64,000 nt of DNA from Martinezella lusitana (GTDB taxonomy: Bacteria; Pseudomonadota; Alphaproteobacteria; Rhizobiales; Rhizobiaceae). Below are positions 25,756 through 35,396 of the stretch, piece by piece. The first letter of the stretch is position 1. The number at the start of each line of letters is the position of its first letter. A model generated the notes under the pieces. The model had not been told where the DNA came from, made no database searches, and was given only the letters and a program-made list of their open reading frames with translations. The DNA lies in NCBI RefSeq assembly GCF_016901135.1, contig NZ_JAFEVL010000075.1:372001-436000 (forward strand), given 5' to 3'. The position numbers and the translations under genes were made by a program.

Positions 25756-27550
25756 TCCGCCCCCCCCCACCAGTCGAGGATCGGTTCTTGCCCGATGTGC
25801 GAGCCGATTTCAGCAAAGCGGCGGTATCGCTTTCCGAGGAAGGATAGCCGATGGCGTAGCCCTGAAGTTCATCGCAGCCGACCTCTGCCAGAATGCGCGC
25901 GTGCTCTTCGGTCTCGACACCCTCGGCGACAACCTCGACATTCAATGTCCGGGCGATTTCGACGATCGAGCCGACGAGGCGGCGCTGCTCGTCTGACACG
26001 GTTATTGCCGTCACCAGCTGCCGGTCGATCTTCAGCCGCTTCGGCTTGAGCTTGACCAGACCGATCAGCGAAGCATGACCCGATCCGAAATCGTCGATTT
26101 CAATATCGATCCCCATCTCCTTGATCGCATCGATATTGGCCAGCACCCTATCATCGGGATCGTCGAGGAAGATGGTTTCCACCAGTTCGAAGGCGATGGC
26201 CTGGCGCGGTATCTTCAGCGCCTGCAACCCCTCGATCAGATCGGGGTCGGCAAGCCGGCGTCCGGAAATATTGACGGCAATGCGCGGCGGCGTGATACCT
26301 TGCGAAACCCAGGCGGCGCGATCGGCAAGCGCGCGCTTCAACACGGCGGCATCGATCTCGGCCGTCAGCCCATATTCGTCTGCCACCTTGAGGAACGCTG
26401 CCGGGTGCAACAGTCCCTTTTCCGGATGCCGCCAGCGTGCCAGCGCCTCCAGCCCGACGATGCGGCGGCTGCGCGCATCCACCTGGATCTGATAGAAAGG
26501 CTCAATCTGACGCAGCACCGGCGCCAACCGCAACTCATCAGCCAGCTGACGTTCCGCGTGCAGGTCGGACTGGAGCTGCGGCGTGAAGAATTCGACCCGA
26601 TTGCGCCCGAGCTTCTTGGCCTGGAAAAGCGCCACGTCGGATTCCGCCAGCAGGTTACCCGCGCTGTCAGCCCGGTTTGAGGCCACGCCGACGGATGCGC
26701 CGATCCGCAGCATTTCATTGCCGAAGCGCACTTCGCGCCGCAATCGCGAGAGAATATCGTCCGCGATGGCTTGCAGCTTTTCGGCACTGCTGACATTGAC
26801 CAAAACAGCGACGAACTCGTCACCGCTGACACGGGCCACAATGTCGTTGGCGCTGATCGCGCCGGAGATTCGCGCTGCCGCGCTCTGCAAGGTCGCATCC
26901 CCGGCCGCGTGGCCCCATTTGTCGTTGATCTCCTTGAAGCCGTCGAGATCGATATGGAGCACGGCCAATGTCTGCCCCGCATCATCCTTGCGCAATTCGG
27001 CCAGCCGGCGGTCGAAATAGCGTCGATTGGGAAGGCCGGTCAGATAATCATGATCGGCGGCATGCTCGATACGGGCGCGGCTTTGCTCAAGCGCCACCGC
27101 GCGCGCTTCGGCGATGGCCTTCTGGCTGCTGAGCTCGCGATTGAGCAGGACGTCGGCGGTGACATCCCATTCCGCGCCGATGAAGGACGGCGCACCATCG
27201 GGACCTTCATAGAAATGAGCGCGTGAGCGCAGATGCCGCACCTCTCCGTCCGGCAGGACGACGCGAAACTGCGAGTTATAGAAACCCCTTCCGTCGAGGG
27301 CCGCCTGAAAGTCGCCGAGCGCGCCCTCAACGTCTTCGGGGTGCAGGGATTTCAGCCAGACATCGGACGATACCTTGCGATCCTGGCGACCGGTTCTGTA
27401 GAGCTTGTGCATCTGGGTATCCCAGAGCAGTTCCTCATCCTTGATATTGTGCTGCCAGACACCGATTTGAGACGCCTCCAGCGCAAGCTCCAGCCTTCTC
27501 AAAAGGTCCTGGAACTCTTCCTCTGTTCGCCCTGACGCCGCCTCTGCCAA
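25718..27550 (-). CDS. PAS-GGDEF-EAL protein, cyclic-di-GMP turnover
   Basis: 610 residues without membrane segments. An N-terminal PAS/PAC sensor (about 10-140) is followed by a GGDEF domain (about 165-325), with the signature site reading VSGDEF, and an EAL domain (about 345-585). EAL residues are intact: GLEALARW, VNISGRR, FELVET, DDFGSGHAS, LKIDR and VAEGVE. The phosphodiesterase is therefore probably active. The SGDEF variant may still be catalytic or may act as a sensor. Near the C terminus a run of nine G on the coding strand (25760-25768) encodes Gly residues beyond the EAL fold. Overlaps the convergent YeiH gene. Confidence 0.9.
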   Translation of the reverse strand: MAEAASGRTEEEFQDLLRRLELALEASQIGVWQHNIKDEELLWDTQMHKLYRTGRQDRKVSSDVWLKSLHPEDVEGALGDFQAALDGRGFYNSQFRVVLPDGEVRHLRSRAHFYEGPDGAPSFIGAEWDVTADVLLNRELSSQKAIAEARAVALEQSRARIEHAADHDYLTGLPNRRYFDRRLAELRKDDAGQTLAVLHIDLDGFKEINDKWGHAAGDATLQSAAARISGAISANDIVARVSGDEFVAVLVNVSSAEKLQAIADDILSRLRREVRFGNEMLRIGASVGVASNRADSAGNLLAESDVALFQAKKLGRNRVEFFTPQLQSDLHAERQLADELRLAPVLRQIEPFYQIQVDARSRRIVGLEALARWRHPEKGLLHPAAFLKVADEYGLTAEIDAAVLKRALADRAAWVSQGITPPRIAVNISGRRLADPDLIEGLQALKIPRQAIAFELVETIFLDDPDDRVLANIDAIKEMGIDIEIDDFGSGHASLIGLVKLKPKRLKIDRQLVTAITVSDEQRRLVGSIVEIARTLNVEVVAEGVETEEHARILAEVGCDELQGYAIGYPSSESDTAALLKSARTSGKNRSSTGGGGRTTGSARQRSERS

Positions 27551-27684
27551 CCGGCTTCACCTCCTTGGGACACATTGAGAGATTACGCACATGCAACTGA
27601 TATATTTGCACTACTCCCTTACACGAACTTTAATGCCCGCGCGCGTGTCGTGACCTAGCCTGCGATTTCCATCGATATCCTTAG

Positions 27685-29469
27685 CTAATGATTGTGCCGC
27701 GGTGGATTGGCCGCGATGTTGCGGAAATCGGCCGCGCCATCGAGCACGGCACCGTCGGACAGCTGCGTCACGGAGCGGCGATAGATGCGCTGCCATGGCG
27801 TTGCGTCGGGCGGGACGGCCGGGATGCCATCGCCCTTTCGACGCTCGATTTCCGCCTCGTCCACCAGCATGTCGCAGCGACCGTGATTGAAATCGATGCG
27901 AATGATATCGCCGGTCCGCAGCCAGGCAAGCCCCCCACCGGCAGCGCTCTCCGGCGAAGCGTTGAGGATCGAGGGGCTGTCGGCCGTGCCCGACTGGCGG
28001 CCGTCACCGATTGTGGGAAGGCTACGGATGCCCCGCTTCAGAAGCGCGTCCGGCGGCTGCATGTTGACCACTTCGGCGGATCCCGGCCAGCCGATCGGCC
28101 CGGCACCCCGAATGACGAGGATGGTTCTCTCGTCGATGCCGAGATCGGCGTCGTTGATGCGCCTGTGATAATCCTCGGATCCGTCGAAGACCACCGCCCT
28201 GCCCTCGAACACGCCTTCGTGGCCCGGCTCCTGCAGATAGCGAAGGCGGAAGTCTTCCGATACGACGCTCATCTTCATGATGGCGAAATCGAAGAGATTG
28301 CCCTTCAGCACGAGGAAGCCGGCCCGCTCTTTCAACGGCTCGGCAAAGGGGCGGATAACGTCTCGATCCGTCGCTTCGCGCCCCTTCAGATTCTCTGTCA
28401 TCGTCCTGCCGGTCACCGTCGGACAGTCGCCATCGAGCTTGCCGGCCTGCAGCAGCTCCCACATCACCGCGGGTACGCCGCCGGCACGGTGGAAGCGTTC
28501 GCCGAGATAGGCGCCCGCAGGCTGCACATTGGCCAGAAGCGGAATGTCGAAACCATGCACCTGCCAATCGTCGGGATAGAGCTCGACGCCGGCATGCTTG
28601 GCCATCGCGGCCAGATGCGGCTGCGCATTGGTCGACCCGCCGATGGCGGAATTGACGCGGATGGCGTTCAGGAAGGCCTGCCGCGTCAGCACGTCGGACG
28701 GCTTGATGTCCTCAAGCACCAGTTCGACCGCGCGCCGCCCGGTGCGATAGGCCATCTGCCCGCGCTCGCGATAGGCGCCGGGAATGGCCGCGCAGCCGGT
28801 AAGCGACATGCCGAGCGCCTCGGCCATCGCATTCATGGTCGAGGCCGTTCCCATCGTATTGCAGTGACCCACCGAAGGAGCAGAGGCGAGTGACGCCTCC
28901 ATGAATTCCTCTTCGTCGATCTCTCCGGCCGCCAGCTTGCGGCGTGAGCGCCAAATCACCGTGCCGGACCCGGCAAGCTCGCCATCGTGCCAACCATCCA
29001 GCATCGGCCCGCCTGACAACACGATCGCCGGAATATTCACGGTGGAGGCCGCCATCAGCGCCGACGGCGTAGTCTTGTCGCAGCCGGTCGTCAGCACGAC
29101 CCCGTCGAGCGGATAGCCGTAAAGCACTTCGACGAGGCCGAGATAGGCGAGATTGCGGTCAAGTGCGGCCGTCGGGCGCTTGCAGTTCTCGAAGATAGGA
29201 TGGGTCGGAAATTCGATCGGAATGCCGCCGGCATCGCGAATGCCGTCGCGCACGCGCTTGGCAAGATCGAGATGGTGGCGGTTGCAAGGCGTGAGATCGC
29301 TACCGCTCTGGGCGATGCCGATGATCGGCTTGCCCGAGCGCAGTTCTTCCGGCGTAATGCCGTAATTCATGAACCGCTCCAGATAGATCGCGGTCATATC
29401 CATATGATCCGGATTGTCGAACCAATCCTGCGAACGCAGGCGACGCTTGGATGCACCCTTATCGCTCAT
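27685..29469 (-). CDS. xylD: Sugar-acid dehydratase, D-xylonate dehydratase-like (IlvD/Edd family)
   Basis: 594 residues. The [Fe-S] cluster Cys are in LTTGCDKTTP and GHCNTMGTAST, with a third in the N-terminal SDLTPCNRHH segment. GDGRQSGTADSPSILNASPE and the C-terminal PRHNH ending match, from memory, the Caulobacter xylonate dehydratase very closely along the whole protein. GAGGAAGAG sets the start at 29469. It lies eight bases after a 3-hydroxyisobutyrate-dehydrogenase-family gene, so the two form an operon. The reaction is dehydration of an aldonic acid to a 2-keto-3-deoxy acid. Xylonate is the most likely substrate but was not proven here. Confidence 0.82.
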   Translation of the reverse strand: MSDKGASKRRLRSQDWFDNPDHMDMTAIYLERFMNYGITPEELRSGKPIIGIAQSGSDLTPCNRHHLDLAKRVRDGIRDAGGIPIEFPTHPIFENCKRPTAALDRNLAYLGLVEVLYGYPLDGVVLTTGCDKTTPSALMAASTVNIPAIVLSGGPMLDGWHDGELAGSGTVIWRSRRKLAAGEIDEEEFMEASLASAPSVGHCNTMGTASTMNAMAEALGMSLTGCAAIPGAYRERGQMAYRTGRRAVELVLEDIKPSDVLTRQAFLNAIRVNSAIGGSTNAQPHLAAMAKHAGVELYPDDWQVHGFDIPLLANVQPAGAYLGERFHRAGGVPAVMWELLQAGKLDGDCPTVTGRTMTENLKGREATDRDVIRPFAEPLKERAGFLVLKGNLFDFAIMKMSVVSEDFRLRYLQEPGHEGVFEGRAVVFDGSEDYHRRINDADLGIDERTILVIRGAGPIGWPGSAEVVNMQPPDALLKRGIRSLPTIGDGRQSGTADSPSILNASPESAAGGGLAWLRTGDIIRIDFNHGRCDMLVDEAEIERRKGDGIPAVPPDATPWQRIYRRSVTQLSDGAVLDGAADFRNIAANPPRHNH

Positions 29470-29476
29470 CTCTTCC

Positions 29477-30361
29477 TCAAGCCTTTCCTCGGGCATTCTT
29501 GTCTTCCAGATGCTGCAGCAAACCGCTGTGATCCTGTTCGCCGCCGCCATTTTCGACGAATTCGGCAAATTCGGTCCTGACGACTTCTGTCAGCGGCAGG
29601 TGAAGCGACAGGCTTTGCGCGGCAGCAAGAACCGTATCGAGATCCTTCAGCTGGTTGCGTGCCGTTCCGCCCGGCTCGAAATTACGCTCGATCATGCGCT
29701 GGCCGTGCAGATCCAGGATTCTGCTTTCAGCGAAACCGCCGCGAATGGCGGCACGGAACGCCTCGCGCGATCCACCACCGGCTTCGACCAGCAACATCGC
29801 TTCCGCGACGGCACCGATGGTCACCGCAACGATCTGCTGATTGCCGAGCTTGGCAAGCTGGCCGGTGCCACTCGGCCCGACGCGGGTCACGCGACCGAGC
29901 GGTGCCATCACATCGCGAACGCTGTCTATGACATCGGCATCGCCACCGGCCATGATCGCCAAAGTTCCGGCCATAGCGCCGGCCACACCGCCGGAGACCG
30001 GCGCATCGATATGCCGGATGCCGCGTTCGGCAAGCTTGAATGCGTGTTCACGGGCGACTGCCGGCGATATCGAGCTGTTGTCGATGACAACGGCGCCTGG
30101 CTCCAGCGCCTCGGCCACCCCGCTGCCGAACAGAACTTCGCTGACGGCACCGCCATTGGTCAGCATGGTGAAGAGCACCGATGCCCCCCGCGCCGCCTCG
30201 GCCGCAGTTGCGGCGAGTGTCGCGCCGTCATCCGCCAAGGGATCGGCCTTGCTCCGGTCGCGATTCCAGACGGTGACCGGAAAGCCGGCGGCCAGCAGCC
30301 GCCGCGCCATCGGCGCTCCCATCAGACCCGTTCCGAGAAAGGCGATCTTTCTGCCGCTCAT
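29477..30361 (-). CDS. NAD(P)-dependent oxidoreductase, 3-hydroxyisobutyrate dehydrogenase family
   Basis: 294 residues of the beta-hydroxyacid dehydrogenase family. The Rossmann motif FLGTGLMGAPMARRL is at the N terminus, the substrate motif DAPVSGGVAGAMAGTL in the middle, and the catalytic Lys in KLGNQQIVAVT. GGAGGACG lies about nine bases before the ATG. Members act on 3-hydroxyisobutyrate, tartronate semialdehyde, 6-phosphogluconate-like or sugar-derived acids. Linked to the sugar-acid dehydratase, it may reduce a semialdehyde downstream in pentonate metabolism. Confidence 0.85.
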   Translation of the reverse strand: MSGRKIAFLGTGLMGAPMARRLLAAGFPVTVWNRDRSKADPLADDGATLAATAAEAARGASVLFTMLTNGGAVSEVLFGSGVAEALEPGAVVIDNSSISPAVAREHAFKLAERGIRHIDAPVSGGVAGAMAGTLAIMAGGDADVIDSVRDVMAPLGRVTRVGPSGTGQLAKLGNQQIVAVTIGAVAEAMLLVEAGGGSREAFRAAIRGGFAESRILDLHGQRMIERNFEPGGTARNQLKDLDTVLAAAQSLSLHLPLTEVVRTEFAEFVENGGGEQDHSGLLQHLEDKNARGKA

Positions 30362-30706
30362 GGCAAGCGTCCTCCGACATAAATTTGTGCCGGCCCCGCC
30401 ATCGCGCGGCCACCGATCATGCCGATCGATTCGGCAAGGACGTCATGCACGCAATTCTCCTTGAACCTCGGGCGTCAACGGCAACTCCTCTTGCCCGACG
30501 CACGTCAATCAACTCGTCCAAGAGCTTGATAAACCTATGGTGCCAGCATGCAAAAGAAATCGGCGCGCATGCGGCAAATTCTTCAAAAAACCAGATGCCC
30601 GAAATGGCAGGAGTGGAAAAGCGGCTGCACAAAAACAAAAAGGGCGGGACCTAGCGGTCCCGCCCGTGAACGTATCAGGCACTGGAGTACCATCCGATAC
30701 GGCACC
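30362..30706. other. Intergenic region with the RND-operon terminator
   Basis: 345 bases between the dehydrogenase start and the RND permease stop. Short frames on both strands here show no family signal and no convincing ribosome site. The only clear element is the minus-strand terminator at 30631-30665. The part nearest 30362 should contain the promoter of the dehydrogenase-dehydratase operon. Confidence 0.5.
30631..30665 (-). terminator. Rho-independent terminator of the RND efflux operon
   Basis: Read on the minus strand: a perfect 10-bp GC-rich stem GGGCGGGACC / GGTCCCGCCC with a four-base loop, followed by TTTTTGTTTTT. It sits about 40 bases after the RND permease stop. This is the clearest intrinsic terminator in the window. 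Confidence 0.92.
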
Positions 30707-33700
30707 CTATTCGGCGGCGATGGGGAGCACCTCGGCCGAATGGTCGTTGTCGTTGCTGTGATGCTGCTTCAGCGGACGGTTGCCCGTCAGATTGCGGATC
30801 AGCACGTAGAATACCGGCGTCATGAAGATGCCGAAGAAGGTGACGCCGATCATGCCGGCAAACACCGCCACGCCCATGGCCGCACGCATCTCGGCACCGG
30901 CACCGGTGGAGGTGACGAGCGGGACGACGCCCATGATGAAGGCCATGGAGGTCATCAGGATCGGGCGCAGACGCAGACGGCTGGCCTCGATAGCAGCCTG
31001 TATCGGCTTGCGGCCTTCCAACTCCAGCTCGCGGGCGAATTCCACGATCAGGATCGCGTTCTTTGCCGAGAGACCCACCAACACCATCAAGCCGATCTGC
31101 GTGAAGATGTTGTTGTCGCCCCCCGTCAGCCAGACGCCCGTCAAGGCAGCCAGCACGCCCATCGGCACGATCATGACGATCGCAAGCGGCAGTGTGACGC
31201 TCTCATACTGGGCTGCCAGCACGAGATAGACAAGCAGCAGGGCCAGAGGGAAGATGATGATACCCGAGCTGCCGGCCAGGATCTGCTGGTAGGTCAGATC
31301 CGTCCATTCGAAACTGATGCCCTTGGGCAGGGTTTCGTTGGCGATGCGCTCAACGGCCGCCTGTGCCTGACCGGACGAGAAGCCCGGAGCCGGACCACCG
31401 TTGATATCGGCGGCGAGGAAGCCGTTGTAACGCGTCGTCCGCTCGGGACCGGTGCTGGCCTCGACCTTCAAGAGCGCCGACAGCGGGATCATCTGACCCG
31501 ATGCCGAACGGACCTTCAACTGACCGATGTCGCTAGCATGAGCACGGAACTGGGCGTCCGCCTGCACACGCACACTGTAGGTACGACCGAAGGCGTTGAA
31601 GTCGTTGACATAGAGCGAACCCAGGTAGATCTGCAGCGTATCGAAGACATCCGTCACCGAGACGCCGAGCTGCTCGGCCTTGGCGCGATCAAGGTCCGCA
31701 TAAAGCTGCGGCACGTTGATCTGGTAGCTCGAGAACAGGCCGGTAAGCTCCGGCGCCTGATAGGCCTTGGCAAGGAATGCCTTGTTGGCCTGGTCAAGCG
31801 CCAGGTAGCCGAGGCCGGCGCGATCCTCGATCTGCATCTTGAAGCCGCCCGTCGTGCCGAGGCCCTGGACGGGCGGCGGCGGGAACATGGCAATAAAGGC
31901 GTCCTGGATGCCGGCGAACTTCTGGTTCAACTGCATGGCGATGGCGCCGCCCGACAGATTCGGCGTCGTGCGCTCCTCGAACGCCTTCAGGGTCACGAAG
32001 ACAATGCCGGCATTGGACGAGTTGGTGAAGCCGTTGATCGACAGACCCGGGAAGGCGATGGCATGCTCGACGCCCGGCTGCTGCATGGCGATGTCGCTCA
32101 TGCGGTGGATGACGTCATCCGTGCGGTCGAGGGTCGCGCCGTCAGGTAACTGCGCGAAGCCGATCAGATACTGCTTGTCTTGCTGCGGCACGAAGCCGCC
32201 CGGAACGGCATGGAACAGGAAGTAGGTCGCACCGATCAGCGCGATGTAAACAACCATGACAACGCTCTTCAGCGACAGGATACCGCCGACGCCCTTGCCG
32301 TAAGCGTTCGAACCACGGTGGAACACCTTGTTGAAGCCGCGGAAGAACCAGCCGAATACCGCATCCATAATCCGCGTCAGCATGTCCTTCGGCGCGTGGT
32401 GGTCCTTCAGGAGAAGGGCCGCCAGGGCCGGAGACAGCGTCAGCGAGTTGAAGGCGGAAATCACGGTCGAGATAGCGATCGTCAGGGCAAACTGACGATA
32501 GAACTGGCCCGACAGACCGGAAATAAAGGCAAGCGGCACGAAGACAGCGACCAGCACGAGAGCGATCGCGATGATCGGACCTGAGACTTCCTTCATGGCG
32601 CGATAGGTCGCGTCACGTGGACTGAGGCCGTTCTCGATATTGCGCTCGACGTTCTCCACGACCACGATGGCATCATCCACGACGATACCGATCGCCAGCA
32701 CCAGGCCGAAGAGGCTGAGCGCGTTGATCGAGAAGCCGAAGACATACATCACCGCGAAAGTACCGATGATCGAGACAGGAACGGCGATCAGCGGGATGAT
32801 CGAGGCACGCCATGTCTGCAGGAACAGAATGACGACGACGACGACCAGCGCGATGGCTTCGAGCAGCGTATCGACGACCTTCTCGATCGAAGCGCGCACG
32901 AACTGCGTGGTGTCGTAGACGATTTCATATTTGACGCCGTCTGGCATCGCCGTCTGCAGCTCGTTCATCGTTTTGATGACGTTGTCCGAGATGGTGATGG
33001 CGTTCGAACCTGGGGCCTGGAAGACCGGAACGGCGACCGCCGGCTTGCCGTCGAGCAGCGAGCGCAGCGAATAGTCCGACGCGCCGAGTTCAACGCGGGC
33101 GACATCGCGCAGACGCGTGATCTCGCCGCCGCTGCCGCTCTTGACGATGATGTTGCCGAACTCTTCCGGCGTCGTCAGGCGGCCTTGGGCGTTGACGGAG
33201 AGTTGCACGTCGAGACCGGGAACGTTGGGCGACGCGCCGATGATGCCGGCGGCGGCTTGGACGTTCTGCTGACGGATGGCGTTGGCGATGTCGCTGGCGG
33301 CCAGACCGCGCTCGGCCGCCTTCTGCGGATCGACCCAGACGCGCATCGAATAATCGCCCGAACCGAACACCTGAACCTGACCGACGCCCTCGATGCGGGC
33401 CAGACGGTCCTTGATGTTCAGCGTCGCGTAGTTGCGCAGATAGGTGATGTCGTAGCGATTGTCGGGCGAGATGAGGTTGACCACCATCATCAGGTCAGGC
33501 GAGCTCTTCACCGTGGTGATGCCGAGGTCGCGGACGTTCTGCGGCAGTCGCGGCTCGGCCTGCGAGACGCGGTTCTGCACCAGCTGCTGCGCCTTGTCCG
33601 GATCAGTGCCGAGCTTGAAGGTGACCGTCAGCGTCAACAGACCATCCGAGGTCGCCTGGCTGTTCATGTAGAGCATGCCGTCGACGCCGTTGATCTGCTC

Positions 33701-33904
33701 TTCCAGCGGCGTCGCCACTGTTTCGGCGATGACCTTCGGATTGGCGCCCGGATATTGCGCCGTGACGACGATCGAGGGCGGCACGACCTCCGGATATTCG
33801 GAGATCGGCAGCAGCCGCATGCCGATCAGGCCGGCGACCAGGATGAGGACCGATAGCACTCCGGCAAACACCGGACGGTCGACGAAAAATCTTGAGATGT
33901 TCAT
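30707..33904 (-). CDS. RND-family multidrug efflux permease (HAE1/AcrB type)
   Basis: Inner-membrane proton/drug antiporter of 1065 residues, the usual AcrB length. The N terminus NISRFFVDRPVFAGVLSVLILVAG is TM1. The proton-relay Asp pair is in AIGIVVDDAIVVVENVER, and the partner Lys in GLSAKNAILIVEFARE. The porter segments PGSNAITISDNV and GFVPQQDKQYLIG are also typical. It follows its adaptor gene by about 130 bases, and a strong terminator closes the operon. No outer-membrane channel gene is present, so a shared TolC-like protein is needed. Likely exports hydrophobic or phenolic compounds. Confidence 0.95.
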   Translation of the reverse strand: MNISRFFVDRPVFAGVLSVLILVAGLIGMRLLPISEYPEVVPPSIVVTAQYPGANPKVIAETVATPLEEQINGVDGMLYMNSQATSDGLLTLTVTFKLGTDPDKAQQLVQNRVSQAEPRLPQNVRDLGITTVKSSPDLMMVVNLISPDNRYDITYLRNYATLNIKDRLARIEGVGQVQVFGSGDYSMRVWVDPQKAAERGLAASDIANAIRQQNVQAAAGIIGASPNVPGLDVQLSVNAQGRLTTPEEFGNIIVKSGSGGEITRLRDVARVELGASDYSLRSLLDGKPAVAVPVFQAPGSNAITISDNVIKTMNELQTAMPDGVKYEIVYDTTQFVRASIEKVVDTLLEAIALVVVVVILFLQTWRASIIPLIAVPVSIIGTFAVMYVFGFSINALSLFGLVLAIGIVVDDAIVVVENVERNIENGLSPRDATYRAMKEVSGPIIAIALVLVAVFVPLAFISGLSGQFYRQFALTIAISTVISAFNSLTLSPALAALLLKDHHAPKDMLTRIMDAVFGWFFRGFNKVFHRGSNAYGKGVGGILSLKSVVMVVYIALIGATYFLFHAVPGGFVPQQDKQYLIGFAQLPDGATLDRTDDVIHRMSDIAMQQPGVEHAIAFPGLSINGFTNSSNAGIVFVTLKAFEERTTPNLSGGAIAMQLNQKFAGIQDAFIAMFPPPPVQGLGTTGGFKMQIEDRAGLGYLALDQANKAFLAKAYQAPELTGLFSSYQINVPQLYADLDRAKAEQLGVSVTDVFDTLQIYLGSLYVNDFNAFGRTYSVRVQADAQFRAHASDIGQLKVRSASGQMIPLSALLKVEASTGPERTTRYNGFLAADINGGPAPGFSSGQAQAAVERIANETLPKGISFEWTDLTYQQILAGSSGIIIFPLALLLVYLVLAAQYESVTLPLAIVMIVPMGVLAALTGVWLTGGDNNIFTQIGLMVLVGLSAKNAILIVEFARELELEGRKPIQAAIEASRLRLRPILMTSMAFIMGVVPLVTSTGAGAEMRAAMGVAVFAGMIGVTFFGIFMTPVFYVLIRNLTGNRPLKQHHSNDNDHSAEVLPIAAE

Positions 33905-34036
33905 GGCAGAACCCTCTCCAGGGGGTGAATCAAGAGGACACGAGGCCCGTGCCCCCGACCCACCGAGGCGTCACGAGCATTGCAAATCGGAACATTGGAA
34001 TGGCGGCCGGAAGATTTTACCTTCCGGCCGAATACA

Positions 34037-35224
34037 TTACTTCGCGGCGACCTTCTCCTCCGGCTTCGGATCGACCACGGCGCCCGGGCGAACCCGCTGC
34101 AGGCCGTTGATGATGATCCGATCGCCGGCATTCAGGCCGGAATTGACGATGCGCATGCCGTCGGAGGTATCGCCGAGACTGATCGGCCGATACTCAACCT
34201 TGTTGTCGGCCCCAACAACGAAGACGAACTTCTTGTCCTGGTCGGTGCCGATTGCCCGCTCGCTGATGAGAAGCTTGCTCTCAGCCTTCGGCTGGCCCAT
34301 GCGCACCCGCACGAACTGGCCGGGGATGAGACGCCCACCCGGATTGTCGAAGACCGCGCGCACGGTGATGGTGCCGCTTGCGGCATCGACTTCATTGTCG
34401 ATCAGCTGCAGCTTGCCGTTGACCGGCGTGCCGTTGTCGTTCGCTGTACCGATCTGCACGGGGATCTGCTCGACCGGTGGTGCCGCGCCATTGGTGACCG
34501 GAAGTTCGGCCAGCGCCTGGGTAACGGTCTGTTCGCTCGCATTGAAGCTCGCATAGACCGGATCGACCGAAACAAGCGTCGTCAGCGCCGGCGAGGACGA
34601 ACCGGCAGCAACCAGATTGCCGACGGTAACCGCAATCTTACCGACGCGGCCGGAGATCGGAGCGCGAACCTGCGTGTAGTCGAGGTTCAATTGCGCCGTC
34701 TGCAAGGTTGCTTGCGCCGCCTTCACATTGGCATCCGCTTCGGCGTAATTGCTGGCGCGTGTATCCATGTCGCTCTGCGAGATCGTTTTGTTGTCGAAGA
34801 GCTTCTGACCGCGGTCGACTTCAACCTTCGTTAGGTTAAGCCTGGCCTTTGCCGCTCCGACCTGGGCCTGAGCCTGGGCGACGGCCGCCTGGTATGTTGC
34901 CGGATCGATCGTCACCAGCAGGTCGCCCTGCTTGACCAGGGCACCTTCGCGGAATTGCACGGACTGAATTGCGCCGGCCACACGCGGCCGGACTTCAACC
35001 CGGTCGATGGCTTCAAGCCGGCCGGAAAACTCCTGCCAGGACGTGATGTCGCGCAGCTCCACGGCAGCAACGGTGACGGGGACGGCCGGCATTGCCGCCG
35101 GGCCAGCCGCCTCGGTTGCTTGAGCGCCGCGTGGCAGCTCAAGATAGAAAGCTGCGCCTGCAACAGCCGCAGCAACACCCATGCCGGCGCCCCACAGGGC
35201 CCAGCGCTTACCGTTGGACTTCAT
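34037..35224 (-). CDS. RND efflux periplasmic adaptor (membrane fusion protein)
   Basis: 395 residues. An N-terminal signal/anchor (WALWGAGMGVAAAVAGAAFYL) is followed by the lipoyl half FSGRLEAIDRVEVRPRVAGAIQSV, a coiled-coil hairpin of about residues 110-170 rich in Gln/Ala heptads, the matching lipoyl half YTQVRAPISGRVGK and beta-barrel segments. GGAGAGAATAAC precedes ATG 35224, preferred to codons further upstream. No lipobox Cys is visible, so it is probably anchored by the N-terminal helix. It links the permease at 30707-33904 to an outer-membrane channel. Confidence 0.93.
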   Translation of the reverse strand: MKSNGKRWALWGAGMGVAAAVAGAAFYLELPRGAQATEAAGPAAMPAVPVTVAAVELRDITSWQEFSGRLEAIDRVEVRPRVAGAIQSVQFREGALVKQGDLLVTIDPATYQAAVAQAQAQVGAAKARLNLTKVEVDRGQKLFDNKTISQSDMDTRASNYAEADANVKAAQATLQTAQLNLDYTQVRAPISGRVGKIAVTVGNLVAAGSSSPALTTLVSVDPVYASFNASEQTVTQALAELPVTNGAAPPVEQIPVQIGTANDNGTPVNGKLQLIDNEVDAASGTITVRAVFDNPGGRLIPGQFVRVRMGQPKAESKLLISERAIGTDQDKKFVFVVGADNKVEYRPISLGDTSDGMRIVNSGLNAGDRIIINGLQRVRPGAVVDPKPEEKVAAK

Positions 35225-35396
35225 GTTATTCTCTCCTTTGGCACCGCCTTGGGAAACGGGGCCGAAAATTCCTAGTATCTCAATACAGTCTGGGGTCCGA
35301 AGCACTGCGCATCCGCGCGAAGATCACTTCGGCTTTCTGCCTCCAGCATCCCGTCCAATTCCGCGACTTCCCTCGCGATCGGGATGCTGTAGTCGA

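Noticed and set aside
27688..28893. 401-codon plus-strand frame opposite the xylonate dehydratase gene
   Set aside because: Shadow of a gene with intact Fe-S and substrate motifs.
30385..30654. Small frames in the gap between the dehydrogenase and the RND permease
   Set aside because: No ribosome site or family resemblance, and the frames run into the terminator stem.
30548..32149. 533-codon plus-strand frame opposite the RND permease gene
   Set aside because: It is Gln, His and Arg rich without any motif, and crosses the terminator of the real operon.
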